DNA of 64,000 nucleotides from Choricystis sp. odSpoLacu1 (Eukaryota; Chlorophyta; Trebouxiophyceae), in contig OY253660.1 of NCBI GenBank assembly GCA_958009055.1, positions 62,001 through 126,000 on the forward strand, written 5' to 3'. Of the stretch, positions 1 to 12,398 are shown piece after piece (the first letter of the stretch is position 1; each line of letters opens with the position of its first letter). The notes under the pieces are model-generated. The model searched no databases. It was given only the letters and a program-made list of their open reading frames with translations, and was not told the origin of the DNA. Both the position numbers and the translations under genes were made by a program.

Positions 1-1813
1 CGTCACGCCGGGCGTGCTGGCCACCACGGCCGCCACGCGGGTGGGGGTGACGTCGTCCACCCCGCTCTTGGCCAGCGGGCGAGGCAGGGGCGACCCCGCG
101 GCCGCGGCCGCCGCGCCGGGCGGCGGGGGCGCCACCCCCCCGCGCTCCACCCGCTTCATGCGGGTCCAGGGACCGACGTCGGAGTCGGTCAGGAACGTCC
201 ACAGGACCCAGCACCAGGACGTGTGGTGGGCCAGCGGCTTGTAAAACTCGGGCGCGATCTCGCGCAGGCGCCACAGGCGCGTGTGCGGGATCTGGGGAAA
301 GTCGTGGTGTTCATTGTGGTAGCCCACATTGTAGGTGAGCGCGTTGAGGGGGCCGTAGTAGGAGTAGGTTTCCTGGCCCTTGAGGAAGGTGTAGTGCTCC
401 GCGATCAGGTGGCCGGCCAGTGGGTGCAGCCCACCCCCCAACAGCGCCCCAGCCACAAAGTAGACCAGGGCTTTGACGCCCCAGAAGTGGAGGACGGCGG
501 CGTCGAAGCCGAGGACGAGGGCGAGGCAGGCGGCGTCGGCAGCGTCAGGCGCTTTGGGGCGCACGATCAGGGGGCGCAGCCCGTAGATGGCCAGGTAGGC
601 GGCACACCACACCAGCTTGGCGGGCAGGGAGCGGGCAAAGGACGACTCAAAAGCGGTGGGAAGGTCGACGTCCCACCCATCCACGCCCAGGTGGGAGTGG
701 TGCTCCTGGTGGTACTTGCGAAACGCGGTCGCCATCGGCACCGCCAGCGGGCAGTTGGACGCAAACGACAGGATCCTGTTGTACAGGGGCGTCCTGAACG
801 CCAGCAAGTGGGAGAGCTCGTGTTGAGCACAGAACAGGTTTTGGGAGGCGGTGCCGCCGATCGCGTACGCCGCGAGCAGGACTTTCCACCAGGGGGCGTC
901 GCGCACGAGGTAGGCGGTCAGCGTGGTGATGGCCATGACGGCGATGACCTGTTGACGGTCGGAGGTGGGGTGTGGGTTGGTGGGTGGTGTGTGTGGGGGG
1001 GGGAGGAGAGAGAGCGCCGTCGCGCGCCGTCGCGCGGGCGTCGCCGCAGATCCCCACCGCCCGCTGCCTCTCTCAGAAGGAGAGGGTCAGTGCGCGGTGG
1101 TAGAGTGTCGGGACATCTGCCTCAGCGTCTCCAGCAACCTCGGGTTATCGGAGATACGGCACAAGCGGAGGGAAGGACTGCTGGTCTTCCCCCCCAAGAG
1201 CGAGCCGGACGCGCGCGCACAGAGGCGGGGGGGCCTCTCTCCTCGCCCATACGCCCCCCATCTCCTCCCCTCCTGACTCCGTGCCGTCAAGCCTGGACAC
1301 GGGCTTCCAACACGCGGGCAGAGGGGAGGAGGAGGCGCGTGGCTGGGGGAGCGGGGGGGCACCCACACTCTCCGCTCTCTCAACAGCCTCCCAATCGCGG
1401 CCGTTTCGCGTGTGGGCAGGCCCCCGCGCCAGCCGCCCGAGTGCTCCCCCCCCCCCCTCCACCACGCAGCTAGCGTGCTTCCGACACGCAGCTGAAAACG
1501 GGCGACCCCCAGCCAGCCGGGGAGCCGGCTGGCCCCCGGTTTCCGGCCGCGGCGCTGCGGCAACGCCGCACGGCGCTGCCACGGCGCTCTGCCTTCAGCT
1601 CCCGGCGGTTGGCGCGCGCCCGTGCGCCCTCCTCCACTCCTCAACCCCGCCTGTCCTCCTCCTCTCCCTCACCTGCACCGCGGTGGACCGGTCGTAGCCG
1701 TACAGCTTGCGCACTTGCTCCCCGTGCGCCGCGAGAATCGCTTTGCGGCGCGACGCGTGCGGCTCGCTCGTGGCCACCCAGTTGAAGTCGTGGGCCAACT
1801 TCTTTTCGCCCAT
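1..1813 (-). CDS. DES: Sphingolipid delta-4 desaturase, 3' end outside window
   Basis: Endoplasmic-reticulum di-iron membrane enzyme that introduces the 4,5 double bond into the sphingoid base of dihydroceramide. Two exons are visible: 1813-1673 (47 codons) and 948 down to the window edge. The roughly 720-base intron has GTGAGG and CAG ends, and the phase-0 junction matches the family exactly. All three histidine boxes are present: HELSH at residues 90-94, HQEHH at 127-131 and NEHHD at 259-263. The N-terminal FNWVATSEPHASRRKAIL is typical of DES1/DEGS1 and not of acyl-CoA desaturases. About 363 residues are visible; the frame runs past the usual family end into an Ala/Pro-rich tail and stays open to base 1, so the stop lies outside. 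The assignment is firm; the length of the tail is unknown. Confidence 0.93.
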
Positions 1814-1913
1814 GGTGTGGTGTTGGGCGCAGAGATGGGTGGGGTGGCGGGGCCAGGAGGGAAGGTGTGCGTTTTTGCTGCCTCCACAAAAACGAAAACG
1901 CGTCTGGAGCTGC

Positions 1914-1931
1914 GCGCGACGCGCGTCGCGC
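1914..1931. repeat. 18-base perfect palindrome
   Basis: GCGCGACGC followed directly by its exact reverse complement, about 100 bases upstream of the desaturase start codon. It could act as a dimeric factor site or be a chance CG-rich palindrome; nothing else in the sequence decides this. Confidence 0.6.
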
Positions 1932-2033
1932 CGTGTTTTTCTCACTCTGCCCCTGGCCCCACGCCCGCCTGCTTCACCAGCGGCAGTACAAACTAGTACA
2001 GTCACACAACACACATCACCAACTGAACACTGC

Positions 2034-2864
2034 TCACTGCCTCTTCTCTGCTGCCCCGCTCACACTCGCCACGCGCGCCCCCCCCGCCGCCGCGTCGACC
2101 GCGCGCGACGGCAGCGCCCCCACCACCGCCACTGTGCCGCCCCCTCCCACCGGCACCAGGGTGACGACGACGCCGACGTCGGGGCGCGTCAAACAGACGC
2201 GGGCTCCCGGGCCCAGTCCCGTGGACGCGCCTGCCGCGACGGCCGCGATGACGGCCCATCGGTCGAGGGGCGCGGTCGGCGCACACTTTCTGTACATGAC
2301 AGCGAATGAAGAGCCAGCCACCAGCCCCAGGGGGCCACGGCACGCGCGCACGACACGGTCTGTCGTCGAAGTCAGTGTGGCGGCGTCGACGGCGCACACG
2401 GCGTCGCCGGGAAGCACGCGTTCTGCGGGGGCAAGGCTCGCGCCGCTGTCGATGAGCGCGAGCGTGGCCCCAGAAGCGACGTGCGTGGGCAGGGCCTCCT
2501 TGCCTTCCTCCACGCCCGCCACCAGCAGGCACACGCAGCGACACCCCAGCTTGACGAGGGAGAGAGCACCTGAGCCGAGGCCGGCTGTGCTCGCCAGCGC
2601 GGCCGCCACGTTTTTTGACGCCGACCGCTCGCGGCGCAGGGGGCAGGTGACGACCCAGGCGCGCGTGGACGGGCGCGTGAGGACGGCCACCGAGTCCGCG
2701 TGGTAGGCGTACCTCAGCCAGTGGGGTGGTGGGGCGTCGGGCGTGGCGTCGTCGTCGTCGTTTGCCTCCTCCTGCCTCGCGCGTTTGGACGGCGGTGCCG
2801 CGTCATCTGCTGGTGCAGCACGCCTCATCTGGCGCTCGGCGGCGCGCACGAGGGCGAGGTCCAT
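2034..2864 (-). CDS. TAN1: THUMP-domain tRNA acetylation adaptor (THUMPD1/Tan1-like)
   Basis: Single-exon gene of 276 residues. In the known family (yeast Tan1, human THUMPD1) the protein binds tRNA and delivers it to the acetyltransferase Kre33/NAT10 for N4-acetylcytidine formation. What the sequence shows: a basic and acidic low-complexity N-terminus (SKRARQEEANDDDD), then WVVTCPLRRERSASK, which resembles the family opening where a strand is followed by a helix, and a second half with RVLPGDAVC, LVAGSSFAVMYRKCAP and VGVVVTLVPV. These line up in order and spacing with the THUMP core of THUMPD1. I chose the ATG at 2864 because upstream in-frame sequence is low-complexity and reads like leader DNA. 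It lies in tandem with the desaturase, 220 bases away. Overall similarity is moderate, so the call rests on pattern, not strong identity. Confidence 0.7.
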   Translation of the reverse strand: MDLALVRAAERQMRRAAPADDAAPPSKRARQEEANDDDDATPDAPPPHWLRYAYHADSVAVLTRPSTRAWVVTCPLRRERSASKNVAAALASTAGLGSGALSLVKLGCRCVCLLVAGVEEGKEALPTHVASGATLALIDSGASLAPAERVLPGDAVCAVDAATLTSTTDRVVRACRGPLGLVAGSSFAVMYRKCAPTAPLDRWAVIAAVAAGASTGLGPGARVCLTRPDVGVVVTLVPVGGGGTVAVVGALPSRAVDAAAGGARVASVSGAAEKRQ

Positions 2865-3149
2865 CGTGTGCGGGCGCTTGCGTCCTTTCGAGGGGCGGCG
2901 GGACAAGGGAATGCGGCCGTGCACTAGATAGTGGACAACCGCCTGCTCCTCTTCATTTTTTCTCGGGGAGGGCCACAAAACGCAACGATTGTTTTCACAG
3001 AACCAACCAGCGCCCCCCCGCAAAATGCACTCTCTCACTCCGTAAACACAAACACACTGGATGGGGTCAAAGGAAAAAAGGGGGACACCCCAAGTCGCCA
3101 AAATAAAATAATCGATAAAGGAAAAAAGTCACCACACAACTCCTCCTCT

Positions 3150-6100
3150 CTACGGCCCGTAGAACCGGGCCTTGTCGCTGCCGCCGCACACGTCGATCTC
3201 GTAGGACAACAGGCCATACCCTTGCAGGCACTGGTCGTAGGTGCCGCCGACCTGGTTGAGGCCGGCCGCGGCGCCCGCCAGGCCCGCGTTCCACTCGATC
3301 GACACGGCGGTGTCGTTCGATGTGCGCGCATCCTCAAAGTAGTCCCACGTGCGCGGGTTGGCGATGAGGGCGCCCTTTAGCACGTGCGGGTTGGCCTTGG
3401 GCGTGAACAACGCGTTGAGGGAGGTGCAGTTTTGTTTCTTGTCGGCCGGGCACGACGCGGCGCGGTCGGCCGCGCGGAGAGGGTAGCGCGGACCCACACC
3501 CACGATGCGACTCGCGGCGTGGTCGCCCAGCACGTAACGCATCTGTTTGCGCGTCCAGCATGCGTACCGCTGGGCTTTGACAGCGTGCGAGTACTTTTGC
3601 GGCATCCACGGTTTGATGGACGCGTTGGGCGTGATCGACTGCGAATAAATGGCGGACAGCATCGCCACATTCATCGTCGTGGGCACCTTAGGGTCGTAGT
3701 GGTTGAACGCGCGCCCCAGGTCGGTGTAGGACACGACGGACGACGTGCAGATCCAGCGCGACAGGAAATCCTGGAACTTTGTGTGGAACGCGGTGTCGTC
3801 CGTCAGTTCAGCCAGCAGCAGCGTCGACGGCCACGCCACGTTGTCCCAGTCCACCAGCAGGCGTTGGTCGAGCTGGCCTTCCTCGTTGGTGTGGGCGACG
3901 TACCACTTGTACGCGTCGTCCAGGTAGGCCCTGTCCCGTGTCGCCCTGTACATCCACGCGGCCGCCCACGCGAGGTCGTCCCGGTACGACGTCGAGTTGT
4001 ACTGCGCCACCGCGGCTCCGTTGAAGATGCGTTCCGGGGGTTTGCACTTGACGCCCTTGCGGGTGGGGGACTGGAGGCCCTGGGTGGGGTCGGTCGGCGC
4101 GCACTTGTACAGGAATGGTTTGGTGTACCGCCCCGTGTGCCGCGTTGCCGCGCCATACAGCCGCAGCGCTGTCGTCATCAGTTTGTCGGCATACTTGGGG
4201 TCGACGTCGGCAAAGGCGGCCGAGGTGGCGGCGAAGGCGGCGACGAGCTGGCCCGCGAGGTCAGACGTCCCGTTGTACGTCGTCACATAGTAGGCCGGCC
4301 GCTTGTGCGTCTTCCGGTCCATGTCCTCGGGCCGCGTCCAGTGCTGCTTGTCGACGGTGAGGTTGCCGACCTGGTAGGCGATCAGGTACTCGTTGTAGCG
4401 CTGGGACCGCTTGCGATCTTTGACCACCGTTTTGAGCAGGTAGTCGGCCGACCAGCGCAGCGTGTCCAGGGCGTGGGCGGTGGCGTTGGTCTTTTTGTAG
4501 CCTTTGGGAAACTCCAGCAGCCCCCACGCCAGCATGGACGTGGCGAAGGCGGCGGGCATGGTCATCTTGACGGTGCCGACGTCGCCCCCCGTCATGAAGC
4601 CGCCCGTCAGGTTGCCAAAGCCCAGGGACCTGGGCCCCCGCTCCCACAGCAGGGACGCATTGCGCCAGGCGACCGGGAAGGCGGGGCCGGCAGCGGTGCC
4701 GTTGGTGCCGTTGCGCAGGATGGGGCCGAGGCGCTGCGTGTCGTAAAAGGACAGCGACGCGTCCACAATCTTGCCGTAGTCATACAGGGGCGGGTACACC
4801 AGCCACAGCAGCACCAGGGCGGCCAGCGACAGCGCGGTCGTCATCCAGTAGCAGGCGGTGCAGGCCCAGCGCAGGGTCTGGCCGCGGCCGACGAAGTTGT
4901 AGTGGAGCAGCAGGTAGGGCGGGATGGCGTTGTAGATGATCCAGATGAGGGAGATGGACAGGGTGGACACGACGGAGGGGCCGGTGGCGGCTTTGTAGAG
5001 GCCGAAGCCTGAGGGGGAGGGTGGGTGGGGGTGGGTGGTGGGTGAGTGTGGGTGAAAAAAAAAAAAAAAAAAACGCGGCTCTCTCTCCCTCTCCCTCCTC
5101 CACCCCTTCTCCCAACTTACCCAGAGCCGACATCAGCGCCAGGAAGCAGGTCGTCGGCATCCACAGGTCGCCCACCGCCCGGTTCATCAGCGCGTTGGCG
5201 CCCTTGATCGTCGTCTTGAACGTCAGCCCTTTACCAAACGCGGCACCCGCGGCACGCCAGCACGCCTTCACAAAGGTCCACCACAGGATGGAGTTGGCGA
5301 CGTTGGCAAACCACAGGGCTTTGAGGTCGCGCAGCTTGTGGACGTAGTTCATGACACAAAACTGGGCAGCCATGTAGACAGACAGCCCCAGCGCGGCCCA
5401 CCAGGACACGACGATGGGGAAGACGCCGCCCCAGATGGTGACAAGGGGGATGATGATGAACATGGGGGTGGTGATCTGGAGTGGGCGTGTGGGGGTGGGT
5501 GGGTGTGGGGTGAGTGAACGGGTGGAGAAAAACGGAGAAACAAAAAAACCTCCCCCACCCTCCTCCCCACCCCCACCCCCCCAAACCACACCACTCACCG
5601 CTCCCACAATGTAGGACCACACGCCCGTGCAGTACATGATCCTCTGCCAAAACGGCAGCTTGTCCTGGAACAGGGGGCAGTGCTCGGACGACAGCATGAT
5701 TTGAAAGTGGCCCTTGCACCAGCGCGACCTCTGCTGGAAACAGTTGCGCAACTGCTCGGGGGCCTCGCCCACCGCCAGGTACTCGTCCACGTAGCGGCAC
5801 TCCCACTTGCGCTTCTTCATCTCCATGCCCAGAGCGAAATCTTCGGTCAGCGTGTACTCGGGCGAGAAGCCCGCCTCCCGGAACGCGGTGGCGCGCACCA
5901 GGAAGTTGGTGCCGGTGCACGAGATGAAGCCGTAGGCGTCGTAGCCTGTGAGTGGGGAGGGTGGGGTGGGGAGTGGGGTGAGTAAAAAACTGTTTCGTGT
6001 CGATCCCTTTTTTTCCTCGCCATCTTTCTTCCCTCCCCAAAACTCACCCGTCTGCGCGTACTCCCAGAACTGCACATTGCCGTGGTTAAATATGTCGGCA

Positions 6101-8138
6101 TGCGGGTCCAGGTTGTAGAAGCACTGTGTAGTGTGGGTGTGTGGGTGTGGGTGGGAGTGTGGGGGAATGGGTCTTGTTTCTTTGATCACCCTCCCCCCAC
6201 CCCCTCCTCTCTCTCCCTCCTCCTCACTCCCTTACCTGCGGCGACAGCACCATGCCCACATCATCCCCCGCGTCAAACAACGGCAGCGTCTTCAGGAAGA
6301 AGTCGGGGTTGGCCACCTGGTCGGCATCGAAGAAGCAGACCAATTCAGAGGGCGGGATGGCGCACCCCTCTGGGTAGACGTGGGACATGCAGTTGTTCAG
6401 GTTGGCGGACTTGCCGTTCATCTCGCCCGCCTTGCGCGTGCGCCCCGACACATACACCACGTCATCCCCCGCGGCTTCACACCACCGCCGTTTGGCGGGG
6501 TCCCTGCCGTCGTCGCACAGGTACACGGTGCGCCCACACCCGGCCGGCAGTTTGGCCGCCCGCGCCCCGTTGATCGTCTTGACGACGATGTCCAGCGACT
6601 CTTTGTACACGGGCACCAGCACGCGCACGTGGTAGGGGTGGTCCACCAGGACGAGGCCGGGGGCGTCGGGGTCGGGGCGGGCGGGCTCGTGGATGGGGCG
6701 GAAGACGATGTTGAGGCCGTACAGGCACGTCGTCGTCGCCCCCATGATCTCCACAAACAGGACGAGCACGCCATACCAGACGTAGGCGCCCAGGTCCAGC
6801 GTCTTGGAGATGCGGACGTAGAGGTAGAAGATGAAGGCGGCGAAGTAGAAGATCATGGCCGCCGTGCCGCCACGGTCGAGGCGCCAGCCGCGGGCAAACT
6901 TGTGCTCGGGCCAGGCGGCTTTGGAGCCGGGGCCTTCCTTGGGTTGTTCGTAGCTGTGGTGGGTGGGTGGGTGGGGAGGGGAGGGGACGGGGCAAGGGGG
7001 GGGACGGGTCGGTGTGTGGTCGTGTTGTCTAGTCTCCGGCGGGCACAGGGGGTATTAGGGGGTGGGGGGGGGTGGGGGAGGGGGCGAGGGCGCACGATGG
7101 GGGGTGTATTAGCCGGGCGGGGAAAGGGGGAGTAGGGGGAAAGGGCAGGGCGGGAAGGAGCGGGCGCGACGAGGGGAAAGAGGGAGAGAAAACGCGAGCA
7201 AGAGAACCACCCACCCCCCGGGCCACCCCAACCCCCCGCCCCAGCCACACTCCAATCACTTACTCGACCACCGTGCCGTCCGCGGTATAGGGGGCGGGCA
7301 CGTACTCGACGCCCTCCTCCTCCTCGTCCGACGACGCGAGGCGGTAGCGCTTCTTGCCGCCCCCCCCCGCCGCCGCCGCCCAGGCCGTAGGCGTCGTCGT
7401 CGTAGCCGTAGTCGGCGTAGCCGTCGTCCTCGTCGTCGGGGTGGCCGGTGTAGCCGTGGCCACCATCGAGGGAGTCGAGGCCGGCGCCGTAGCCGTCGCC
7501 GTCGCCGCCAAAGTCGAAGTCGTCGTCGCCGGGGGAGGCGCCGCTGGCGGGGGGGCGGGTGTCGTAGGCGTCCAGGGCTTCGACGAGCCTGTGGTGGTGG
7601 TGTGTGGGGAGGTGGGAGTGGTGAGTGTGGGAGGTGTTTTTGTTTTCGTCAGCGCTCCGGCGCGCCTTGGCGCCCCTCGCTCGCCTCCCCGGGCTGCGCA
7701 GAGTGGGACGCCCCGAACACGAGTGTCGGTTCCGTGGCCCACAAGCCCCCCTCGCCTCTCTCCCCCTGACGCCTCGTGTGACGTCCAGGCCTTCACGCGC
7801 GGAGTCGGAGGGAGGCGCGCCCGTCGGGTCGTGCGGCCGCGCTGGTTAGTTTTTTGCTCCACGCATCTCTGCAGCCCGCGACACACTCGGCGGTTGGCGC
7901 TCCTCTCCACCCTCCACCACCCTGGCACTCACTTGGCGAACGAGCCCATGCCGTCGTCAGCCTGTGTAGGGTAATTGGGGGGAGGGAAGGAAGGGAGGGG
8001 TGTCGGCAACCAAATGCGCAGCAAAGGAGGAGGCGCGCCTCAGCGCCTGCGCTCCCACTCGCCCACTTCACCCGCCGCCCTCTCTCCTCACCCCCGCCGC
8101 CCGTGACCAGCCGCCTCGATGGCTCACACCGACTTCAT
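3150..8138 (-). CDS. Processive GT2 glycosyltransferase fused to a GH9 domain
   Basis: Large membrane protein of about 1,230 residues. Exons read 7961-7933, 7588-7264, 6953-6236, 6123-6048, 5945-5599, 5475-5121 and 5008-3150, all with GT/AG ends and matching phases. A nine-base first exon at 8138-8130 (MKS) is possible; otherwise the start is the ATG at 7949. The N-terminus is acidic and cytosolic. Two membrane helices follow, then a cellulose-synthase-like GT2 domain with DDG (near 6510), DAD (6321-6329), TED (near 5850) and QQRSRW (near 5730), then more membrane helices. The last exon carries a GH9 domain of about 530 residues, recognised by LTGGFMTGGD, YVLGDHAASRIVGVGPRYPL and NPHVLKGALIANPRTWDYF. 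The likely role is synthesis of a beta-glycan with an attached extracytosolic domain; the product polymer is unknown. Exon 7588-7264 needs one base less in a nine-C run (7360-7368) to stay in frame. Confidence 0.85.
5055..5073. repeat. Run of 19 A within an intron
   Basis: Homopolymer inside the last intron of the GT2-GH9 gene (5009-5120); in the sense direction of the gene it is a T19 run. It is the longest A/T run in this GC-rich window. It may serve as a strong polypyrimidine tract. Confidence 0.9.
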
Positions 8139-8576
8139 CGCGGGGGGGCTGGGGGGTGCGGCAGCGCGCAGCAGCCCAAGTGCGGGGGCAGCGCCGGAGC
8201 CGCGCCCGCGCTGCATTTCGCGGTCTCACCATTTTGGGCCGTGTGTTTTGTTGTCGCCGCCCTGCGGGCCGCCCTCGGCGCGTGTGTGTCGGAACGCTCT
8301 CGACGGGAGCGCTCTACACCCGCGCGCGGGAGGGGGGAGCGGAGAGGTTTTCTGTTCGCGTGCGTCCTCCCAGCGAGACGCAGAAACTCAGAGCGAAGAG
8401 TGTTTTGGGCTCTCCGTCCCCTCTCCACTCGGCCTCACAACCGACGCTCCTCCCCCTTGCCCCCTGTGTGAGAGCGCCCCCCACCCCACGCGTGTGCGGA
8501 GCTGCCGCCCCCGACCCCTTCTCCACCGCGTGTGTTTACCCAACTTTGTTTTTGAGGTGTTTCCAATTGTTCATTC
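8139..8576. other. Intergenic region between the GT2-GH9 gene and homoserine kinase
   Basis: Tandem minus-strand genes flank this stretch, so it holds the leader of the GT2-GH9 gene and the trailer of homoserine kinase. It is C-rich low-complexity sequence; no further gene, RNA or clear promoter motif was seen. Confidence 0.5.
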
Positions 8577-9683
8577 TCAAACCACGCGCGCCCCTTTGGT
8601 GTCCAACGCCGCGACCCGCGCCGACGCGACCGCCAGCCCCCCCTCCTTTTCAAACGCGGCCCCCATAGCGGCCGCCACCTTTTCTCCCACCTCCGCGCTC
8701 TCCACGATGGCGACACAGGTGGGGCCAGCCCCCGAGATTGTGCAGCCGAGCGCACCGGCAGCAGCAGCCGCTGCTTTGACCGCCCCAAACCCGGGAATCA
8801 GCGGCCCCCGCACGGGTTCCACCAGGGCGTCCGCGTCCAGGGCTTCCCCCAGGGCGGCCGGGTCGCCGGACACGATGGCGGCGACCAGGGCTCCGCCTGC
8901 CGCGGCGTTCGAGACAGCCGCGGAAAAAGGGACCAGCGGCGGCAGCACCGCCCTCATCTCCGCCGTCGGCGCCTCAAACACGGGGTTCACCAGGGCAAAG
9001 AAGAGGGGGGGAGGGGGGGTGGAGGCGGCCGCACCCCAGGCCAGCGCGTGCACGTCAAGCGGGGACGCCGAGCGAACCAACACAAAGCCTCCCAACACGG
9101 CGGGCGCGATGTTGTCTGCGTGGTAGCCACTCACGGCGGCTTCAGACGCGAGCCCCGCCAACATTTGGGCGGTGCGGGGGAGGGGGTCGCCAAAGAGGGA
9201 GGAGACGGCGGCCGCGGCGGCCGCGGCCGAGGCGGCGGACGACCCGAGCCCCGACCCGAGGGGCAGGCCTTTGTGCACAGTCAGCTCAACGCCAGCATCG
9301 GGCGTCCCCATCAGGGTCAGCATGGCGGCCGCCGCGATGCCGGCACAGTTTTTGGAGGGGTCCAGGGACAGGCGGCCGCCGTCACCCTCGATCGATGCGA
9401 CGACGACGACGCCGCGCTGGCCGGGCAGCGCTCTCGCAGTTACCGTGTCCCCCGCCACCGCCACCGCGCACCCCAGCCAGTCAAACCCAGGGCCCAGGTT
9501 GGCCACCGTGGCGGGAGCGAACGCGGTGACGGTGTCAGTGATGGGGGTGGGGACGCGGGAGGCGGTGAGGAGGGGGGTGAGCGGGGGTGGCGCGGCAGCA
9601 GACGCGCGCGGTGGGCGGGGGGTGCGCCGAGCAGACGCCGCCAGGGGGCGCAGCGGGCGCCCTGTGGGGTGGTATGTGCGCAT
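8577..9683 (-). CDS. HSK: Homoserine kinase (plastid precursor)
   Basis: GHMP-family kinase that phosphorylates homoserine to O-phosphohomoserine, the substrate of plant-type threonine synthase; in plants it acts in the plastid. One uninterrupted exon, 368 residues. The first 45 residues are rich in Arg, Ala, Pro and Ser with few acids, as expected of a transit peptide. Then come PATVANLGPGFDWLGCA (substrate region) and the GHMP ATP loop PLGSGLGSSAASAAAA, and near the C-terminus GCTISGAGPTCVAI, the conserved family ending. The ATG at 9683 is the first in frame and precedes the transit-like stretch. It lies head-to-head with threonine synthase across 330 bases, which argues for joint control of these consecutive steps. 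Nothing in the sequence suggests inactivation. Confidence 0.95.
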   Translation of the reverse strand: MRTYHPTGRPLRPLAASARRTPRPPRASAAAPPPLTPLLTASRVPTPITDTVTAFAPATVANLGPGFDWLGCAVAVAGDTVTARALPGQRGVVVVASIEGDGGRLSLDPSKNCAGIAAAAMLTLMGTPDAGVELTVHKGLPLGSGLGSSAASAAAAAAAVSSLFGDPLPRTAQMLAGLASEAAVSGYHADNIAPAVLGGFVLVRSASPLDVHALAWGAAASTPPPPLFFALVNPVFEAPTAEMRAVLPPLVPFSAAVSNAAAGGALVAAIVSGDPAALGEALDADALVEPVRGPLIPGFGAVKAAAAAAGALGCTISGAGPTCVAIVESAEVGEKVAAAMGAAFEKEGGLAVASARVAALDTKGARVV

Positions 9684-10013
9684 TGGGGGTGGGTGGGGGC
9701 GGGAGTGCGTGCGACGGAGGGTGGGAGGGGAGGGAGGTCGATTGGTGTTTCGGGACGACGGTGTGAACGCCCGCCTCTCCAAAAGTGCGGCACGCGCGCG
9801 GGCGTGTGTGTGTGTGTGTGTGTGCGTATATCCAGTCTGCATGCGTGTGTGCCTGCGTGAGGAGCACGCAGGCACAGCCAGCTGCCACGCGGTGTCTTTT
9901 TCTTTTGACGAAAAGTGGTCGACCCAACACTCGCGGCGTTGTTTTGGGCGCAGTCGTTCGTCACACCTCTCCGCCCCACCACACACAGTCCTCTTCTCTC
10001 CCCTCCCTCCCCA
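9684..10013. promoter_or_regulatory. Shared intergenic promoter of homoserine kinase and threonine synthase
   Basis: These 330 bases separate two divergent genes for successive enzymes, so they must contain both promoters. They hold a (GT)n microsatellite around 9804-9830 followed by GTATATCCAG and a second TG-rich stretch. No TATA box at a convincing distance from either start was found. The regulatory role follows from gene layout, not from a recognised site. Confidence 0.6.
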
Positions 10014-12116
<2,103 letters not shown>

Positions 12117-12263
12117 TGGAGGAAAAACCGTGCGAGTGCTTTTTTGGGGGGGGGGGCGGGAGGAGTGGAGGGAGAGAGAGAGAGTCTGGGGGGGGGGTGA
12201 TGATTCGTGCGTGTGTTTCCTTTTTTTCCTTCTTTTTTTGCCCCTTCCCACCCCCTCCCGCCC

Positions 12264-12281
12264 ATGTATAGGCCTATACAT
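12264..12281. repeat. 18-base perfect palindrome between convergent genes
   Basis: ATGTATAGG followed immediately by CCTATACAT. It lies in the 282-base gap between the ends of threonine synthase and the copper transporter gene, about 150 bases past the first stop. It is AT-rich compared with its surroundings. It could be an RNA 3'-end structure or a DNA-binding site. Confidence 0.75.
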
Positions 12282-12398
12282 TGTTTGATACGAGTGCGTG
12301 TGCGCCATCGTTGTTTTCTTTTTTTCTTGTTTACTCTTGTGCGGCGGGGGGGGGGGGGGAGGGGCATGCAACCAAACAAAGCACCAAAAGACAAACTC

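Noticed and set aside
223..1473. 416-codon plus-strand frame over the desaturase
   Set aside because: It crosses the desaturase coding exon and intron in antisense; the minus strand has the three histidine boxes and consistent splice sites.
3384..5012. 542-codon open frame antisense to the GH9 exon
   Set aside because: Sense strand carries clear GH9 signatures; the antisense product has only Val/Gly/Arg-rich sequence and no motif.
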